Positions 61,280 to 64,000 of a DNA stretch of 64,000 nt are shown piece after piece (within the stretch, counting starts at the first letter, position 1; the number at the start of each line of letters is the position of its first letter). The notes below the pieces were generated by a model, which worked only from the letters and a program-made list of their open reading frames with translations, did not search any database and was not told the origin of the DNA. Origin of the DNA: Desulfovibrio sp. Huiquan2017 (lineage in GTDB: Bacteria; Desulfobacterota; Desulfovibrionia; Desulfovibrionales; Desulfovibrionaceae); assembly GCF_017351175.1 (NCBI RefSeq), contig NZ_JAFMPN010000005.1, positions 1 through 64,000 of the forward strand. Direction: 5' to 3'. A program made the position numbers and the translations under genes.

Positions 61280-61299
61280 CCGGGGGCGGCAGCCCCCGG
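61280..61299. repeat. G/C-stem hairpin
   Basis: CCGGGGGC / GCCCCCGG with loop GGCA upstream of the RuvC-like gene. There is no T-run; it may be an mRNA-stabilising or pausing element. Confidence 0.35.
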
Positions 61300-61443
61300 C
61301 TATTGATCCTGCGTCCGCAAGCTTTTTTTATTTTCCCTTTTATTTCCTTTTCATTTGATTTCATTTATTTTTTTATATTCTTTCGCCGCCACAAAGGGGC
61401 GGTGGGCCTTTGCCTTTGCCGCCCAGGGACTCGGCAACGGCGG

Positions 61444-61641
61444 TCAGAAAAGCGAAGCCTGGCTCGGCCTCGAGGCTTCGTGTCCCCGGCGGCCGGAAGT
61501 GGTCTTGTCGTCCTGGGCTATACGCTCGTACTCGGCTGGGCCAGTCTTAATTCCGCCGAGCGGGATGACGTGGCCTTGGAACCCGTCGACAGCCGATTTG
61601 GGTCCGCCATCGACCGGCGGCACTGTTGGAGATGGGCGCAT
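61444..61641 (-). CDS. Possible small hypothetical protein
   Basis: A 65-codon minus-strand frame (PVDGGPKSAVDGFQGHVIPLGG..., ERIAQDDKTTSGRRG) with balanced composition but no ribosome site and no known relative. Neighbouring frames also stay open, so it may be chance. Otherwise 61300-62100 holds no gene I can support. Confidence 0.25.
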   Translation of the reverse strand: MRPSPTVPPVDGGPKSAVDGFQGHVIPLGGIKTGPAEYERIAQDDKTTSGRRGHEASRPSQASLF

Positions 61642-61732
61642 CGGCCACAGATTGTGTTGTTCGCGTTGCAGATCTCTGAGGCAAAACAGCCGGGGCCGCC
61701 GCCGCGCCGCCCCCCCCCATCCTAAAACAGTG

Positions 61733-61751
61733 GTTCCCCCTTTGGGGGAAC
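61733..61751. repeat. hairpin in island gap
   Basis: GTTCCCCC / GGGGGAAC with a TTT loop, next to a poly-C run (61710-61718). Its function is unclear. Confidence 0.35.
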
Positions 61752-61905
61752 TGGATTGACGATCTCAAAGTGATCTTGGATTTTTTTGATGGCTGGTGAA
61801 AAGGGAAGGTGGGCCATTCGATTTTTTCGAGAATGTGGTCTGGCTTCCGTTCTGACGGGTTCTTCGGATTGTTCATAGGGACAGGTTCACGAGGGAAACA
61901 GAAAA

Positions 61906-61927
61906 GGCCGTGGCGGCCTGTTTTTTG
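61906..61927 (+). terminator. terminator, plus-strand oriented
   Basis: AGGCCG / CGGCCT stem with loop TGG and GTTTTTT tail. No plus-strand gene upstream is convincing, so it may insulate the replicon from the left. Confidence 0.65.
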
Positions 61928-62100
61928 AACGATTCGGCGGTATGGCTGATCTATTCAGAACGGCGCATCGCCACTTCTTCCTTTCATCAGCCATCTTGAA
62001 ATCAAAACGAACGCTCTTCGTACGTAATTATTCTGTAAACTAAACACGAGATTTGTATGATCCCACGAATCCAAAGGCTGACAATGGTTTCCGGCGATTG

Positions 62101-62176
62101 TTTTTTGGAAAATATCACCACCATTTTGCGCTGTTTTTTTGGAAAATATCACCATCTTTTTTGGGGAATATCACCA
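62101..62176 (+). repeat. three iteron-like direct repeats (putative replication origin)
   Basis: Three directly repeated 20-bp units at 62101-62120, 62135-62154 and 62157-62176 share TTTTTTGG, then AAAATATCACCA (third unit GGAATATCACCA). An inverted partial copy ATATCAC lies at 62183-62196. Iterons beside a Rep gene, with an inverted partial repeat at the rep promoter, are typical of theta-type plasmid origins and their autoregulation. Confidence 0.7.
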
Positions 62177-62214
62177 CTGCGCCAAAAAGTGATATAAAAA
62201 TATAAATATAATCC

Positions 62215-62243
62215 TTGACTCTTGGATAGTTACCGAGATATTT
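62215..62243 (+). promoter_or_regulatory. rep gene promoter
   Basis: -35 TTGACT (62215-62220) and -10 GATATT/ATATTT (62237-62243) with 16-17 nt spacing, 45 nt before the start of the Rep-like gene and right behind the iterons. Confidence 0.5.
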
Positions 62244-62289
62244 GTTTAGTTATGTAGGCGACAAGGTCAATCAAAAAGGAAATTCTAAG

Positions 62290-63579
62290 ATGGTTAAAGA
62301 CAAGCTGAACAGGGTCGCACCGGTGATCAAGCAGCTCCGAGAACTGTCAGACCGACCCCAAAGCCCGGTTGCCTCCGGCGACATCACGCACTTGCGGTAT
62401 GAAACGACCCGAATGACGTACGAGGTGTCGAGTACAAGTCCACTCCCCAGGCAGTGTGACGTCAAAATCTACTATTACTGCCTCGGTGTCAGGCAGCAGC
62501 AAGAGTATGACGGAGGCGACAGAAACCGTGTAGCCATTTCTATCCTCGATATTTTGAAGGGATGCGGCATGTCTAAGTCACGGCAGAACTACGACAACGT
62601 TGTCGAAGCGTTGCGGCGATACAACGATTTGCGAATGCGCCTCAAGTACAAAGACGCTTCCGGGATCGCAGAGAACTGGTTCGGCTTGTTTGACGCAAGG
62701 ATCCGCAACCGAAACGTGGAGTTGATATTTTCCGATTTCTACCTCGAGGCGCTTGAGGCCGATGACGCAAACACCCACTTTCTGGCCCTTGAGCACATTG
62801 CAGGGCTGACCGGCCTGGCAATCCAGATTTATTCGATGATGCAGACGCACCTGTTCAGCGCGACAGATAAGGTTCGGCCCTACAAGGAAAAGGCAAGGCT
62901 GATCACGCGCAAGCTGTTCGGCGAAGATCGCGGACGTGAAATCCCTGTCAGCTCTGCTCTGACGCACTACGTCAAGCCGGCGCTCGAGCGTATCGAGAGG
63001 GAAACTGGCTGGAGAATAAGCGTCAAGAAAGACGGACGCGGCGAGGATTGCGTGTGGACATTCTCGACGGCCGAAGTTCCGAACTCTTTCCGCGTTGCCG
63101 GTCTTACAATGGAAGAAGAAGCCAAGCTCCGCGACAACGATGAACAGGTCGCCGAGACAACCGCTACGCAAGCGGCAGCGGCGTCCACGGAACTTCCCGA
63201 CGCCGTGATCAGGGCAATCCCTGAAAAGTACCGTGCAGACAAAAAGCTCCGCGAGGTTCTAAACGAACTGCTCACAAAGACAGTAGAACGAAACGTCGTC
63301 GTCTTGTGCGAGTCGGTAAACACGAGGAAGGTCAAGAATTTTGCAGCTGTCATAATGGGGATGCACAATGCCAGCACACTCCTGGAACAGGCAAAAAAGG
63401 TCGGTGCGAACAAGAGCCTCAAGACGTTCGACGAGACACTCGTTAAGCGCCTTGATGCCGCAGCGTACGTGATGGATTGCGGCGAGGACTTCTTCGCAGA
63501 GACGTGCAAGGCAAGAGGGGTAACGCCGGAGCAGGTAAGGGAATACGTCGCCAAAAAACAGGCTAACGACGAAGCGTAG
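62290..63579 (+). CDS. Replication initiator-like protein
   Basis: A 429-aa protein with two winged-helix-like halves and a helical C-terminal extension, as in plasmid Rep initiators. The N-terminal half has QCDVKIYYYCLGVRQQQ, a helix-turn-helix-like ILDILKGCGMSKSRQNYDNVVEALRRYNDLRM, and the second half IAGLTGLAIQIYSMMQTHLF, ARLITRKLFGED, HYVKPALERIERETGWRISV. ATG 62290 has AAAGGA about 9 nt upstream; the longer frame starts at TTG 62242 without a ribosome site. I infer the role from iterons plus layout; no family is firmly recognised. Confidence 0.6.
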   Translation: MVKDKLNRVAPVIKQLRELSDRPQSPVASGDITHLRYETTRMTYEVSSTSPLPRQCDVKIYYYCLGVRQQQEYDGGDRNRVAISILDILKGCGMSKSRQNYDNVVEALRRYNDLRMRLKYKDASGIAENWFGLFDARIRNRNVELIFSDFYLEALEADDANTHFLALEHIAGLTGLAIQIYSMMQTHLFSATDKVRPYKEKARLITRKLFGEDRGREIPVSSALTHYVKPALERIERETGWRISVKKDGRGEDCVWTFSTAEVPNSFRVAGLTMEEEAKLRDNDEQVAETTATQAAAASTELPDAVIRAIPEKYRADKKLREVLNELLTKTVERNVVVLCESVNTRKVKNFAAVIMGMHNASTLLEQAKKVGANKSLKTFDETLVKRLDAAAYVMDCGEDFFAETCKARGVTPEQVREYVAKKQANDEA

Positions 63580-63586
63580 CACACAA

Positions 63587-63612
63587 GAAAGCCCCCGCCA
63601 GGGGGATTCTTC
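63587..63612 (+). terminator. terminator after rep
   Basis: CCCCC-GCCA-GGGGG core with AGAA/TTCT extension, followed by TTCTTTCTTC. Confidence 0.75.
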
Positions 63613-63644
63613 TTTCTTCATTTTCATTCATTTTTCATCAGCCA

Positions 63645-63986
63645 TCAATCGTCCCACATCCCGCACCCGATGCCGATTCCGTCATCATCAAACGACAAGC
63701 ACCCGCACCCACAAATATCGTCATCAATCCCAATCGACGAACACCCGCAGAAGTCGTCGTCAATAGACGAACTCGGCCAGTCGTCATCGCCGAACGCCGA
63801 GGGCGAGGACGACATAAAATCGTAATCGGACAACAAAAAATCGGACGAAGAGTCGTAGTGAATATTACAGGGGAGATGGCTGTAAATCGGAGAATAGTAA
63901 ACGTCGTCATTATTCAGCAAATCCGCGTCATCATCGCAGAACATATCATCCGTCGATGTGATCCCGATCCCATCATCGCCGAACAT
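63645..63986 (-). CDS. Asp/Cys-rich protein without Lys, Arg or Glu (may continue past window end)
   Basis: 113 codons: 28 Asp, 8 Cys, no Glu, Lys or Arg. The C-terminal half has related units (SIDDDFCGCSSIGIDDDICGCGCLSFDDDGIGIGCG region). An AGGGTGG precedes ATG 63986, although the frame is also open to the window end. Both GAC and GAT are used for Asp, favouring protein-level selection over simple DNA slippage. It could bind metal ions; small Asp-rich proteins occur on plasmids and phages. It lies tail to tail with the Rep-like gene. Confidence 0.55.
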   Translation of the reverse strand: MFGDDGIGITSTDDMFCDDDADLLNNDDVYYSPIYSHLPCNIHYDSSSDFLLSDYDFMSSSPSAFGDDDWPSSSIDDDFCGCSSIGIDDDICGCGCLSFDDDGIGIGCGMWDD

Positions 63987-64000
63987 CGACTGCCACCCTT

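Noticed and set aside
61355-61759. 134-codon plus-strand frame
   Set aside because: Low-complexity Gly/Arg/Pro end over a poly-C run, no ribosome site; not supported.
36299-64000. Right-hand attachment repeat of the tRNA-Pro 3' end within the window
   Set aside because: No second copy of the T-arm/acceptor sequence was found by eye, so the island end is not claimed.
1-64000. CRISPR array or insertion sequence
   Set aside because: No regularly spaced repeats with unique spacers and no transposase-like protein were seen on either strand.

Overview
The window looks like a high-GC Desulfovibrio/Pseudodesulfovibrio-type chromosome (Desulfovibrionaceae). This is inferred from protein character and gene content (asnS, ftsY, rpsA, LhgO-like, NMO-like, a five-gene che operon with a HEAT protein). 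No 16S sequence is inside the window to confirm it. The left edge carries tandem promoters and the leader of an rRNA operon reading leftward out of the window.

Layout. 1-36.2 kb is ordinary core chromosome: AraC/GyrI regulator, asnS, ftsY-rpsA, a periplasmic binding protein, an RluA-type pseudouridine synthase, a DMT transporter followed by an AddA/AddB-like recombination helicase-nuclease pair, a PPC/DUF296 protein, an L-2-hydroxyglutarate-oxidase-like enzyme and a nitronate-monooxygenase-like flavoprotein. Next come cyclophilin, xerC, a receiver-GGDEF protein, a chemoreceptor, an HDOD protein, a small Gdt1 transporter, dprA, a YbgF/CpoB-like lipoprotein, a polytopic membrane protein, and a leftward chemotaxis operon in the order cheB-HEAT-cheR-cheY-cheA.

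A tRNA-Pro(CGG) gene at 36.2 kb ends this block. Right of it the character changes to AT-richer, unrecognised small genes with palindromic operators and strong C/G-stem terminators (36.3-39.4 kb). Then comes a leftward 21-gene cluster (58.0-39.5 kb) resembling aryl-polyene (APE) type polyketide-like lipid pigment clusters. It encodes three ketosynthases, a chain-length factor, two ACPs, a ketoreductase, hotdog dehydratases and a thioesterase, an AMP ligase, two LPLAT-type acyltransferases, a GT2-DUF2062 glycosyltransferase, LolA-like and DUF3261-like envelope proteins, an MMPL/RND exporter, a CrtI-like FAD enzyme and a B12/radical-SAM enzyme. Most neighbours overlap by 1-30 bp, so the cluster reads as one or two polycistronic units from a promoter near 58.06 kb.

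From 58.3 kb to the right edge a second set of plasmid/phage-like genes follows: a very acidic protein with its own operator, a RuvC-fold resolvase-like protein, and iteron-like repeats in front of a replication-initiator-like gene. The last gene is a lysine/arginine/glutamate-free Asp-Cys-rich protein. The APE-like cluster is therefore sandwiched between two mobile-looking segments that share a 26-27 bp imperfect palindrome, with a tRNA gene at the left boundary. The working hypothesis is that the pigment/lipid cluster sits in a tRNA-associated genomic island built partly from plasmid DNA. The right boundary is outside the window.
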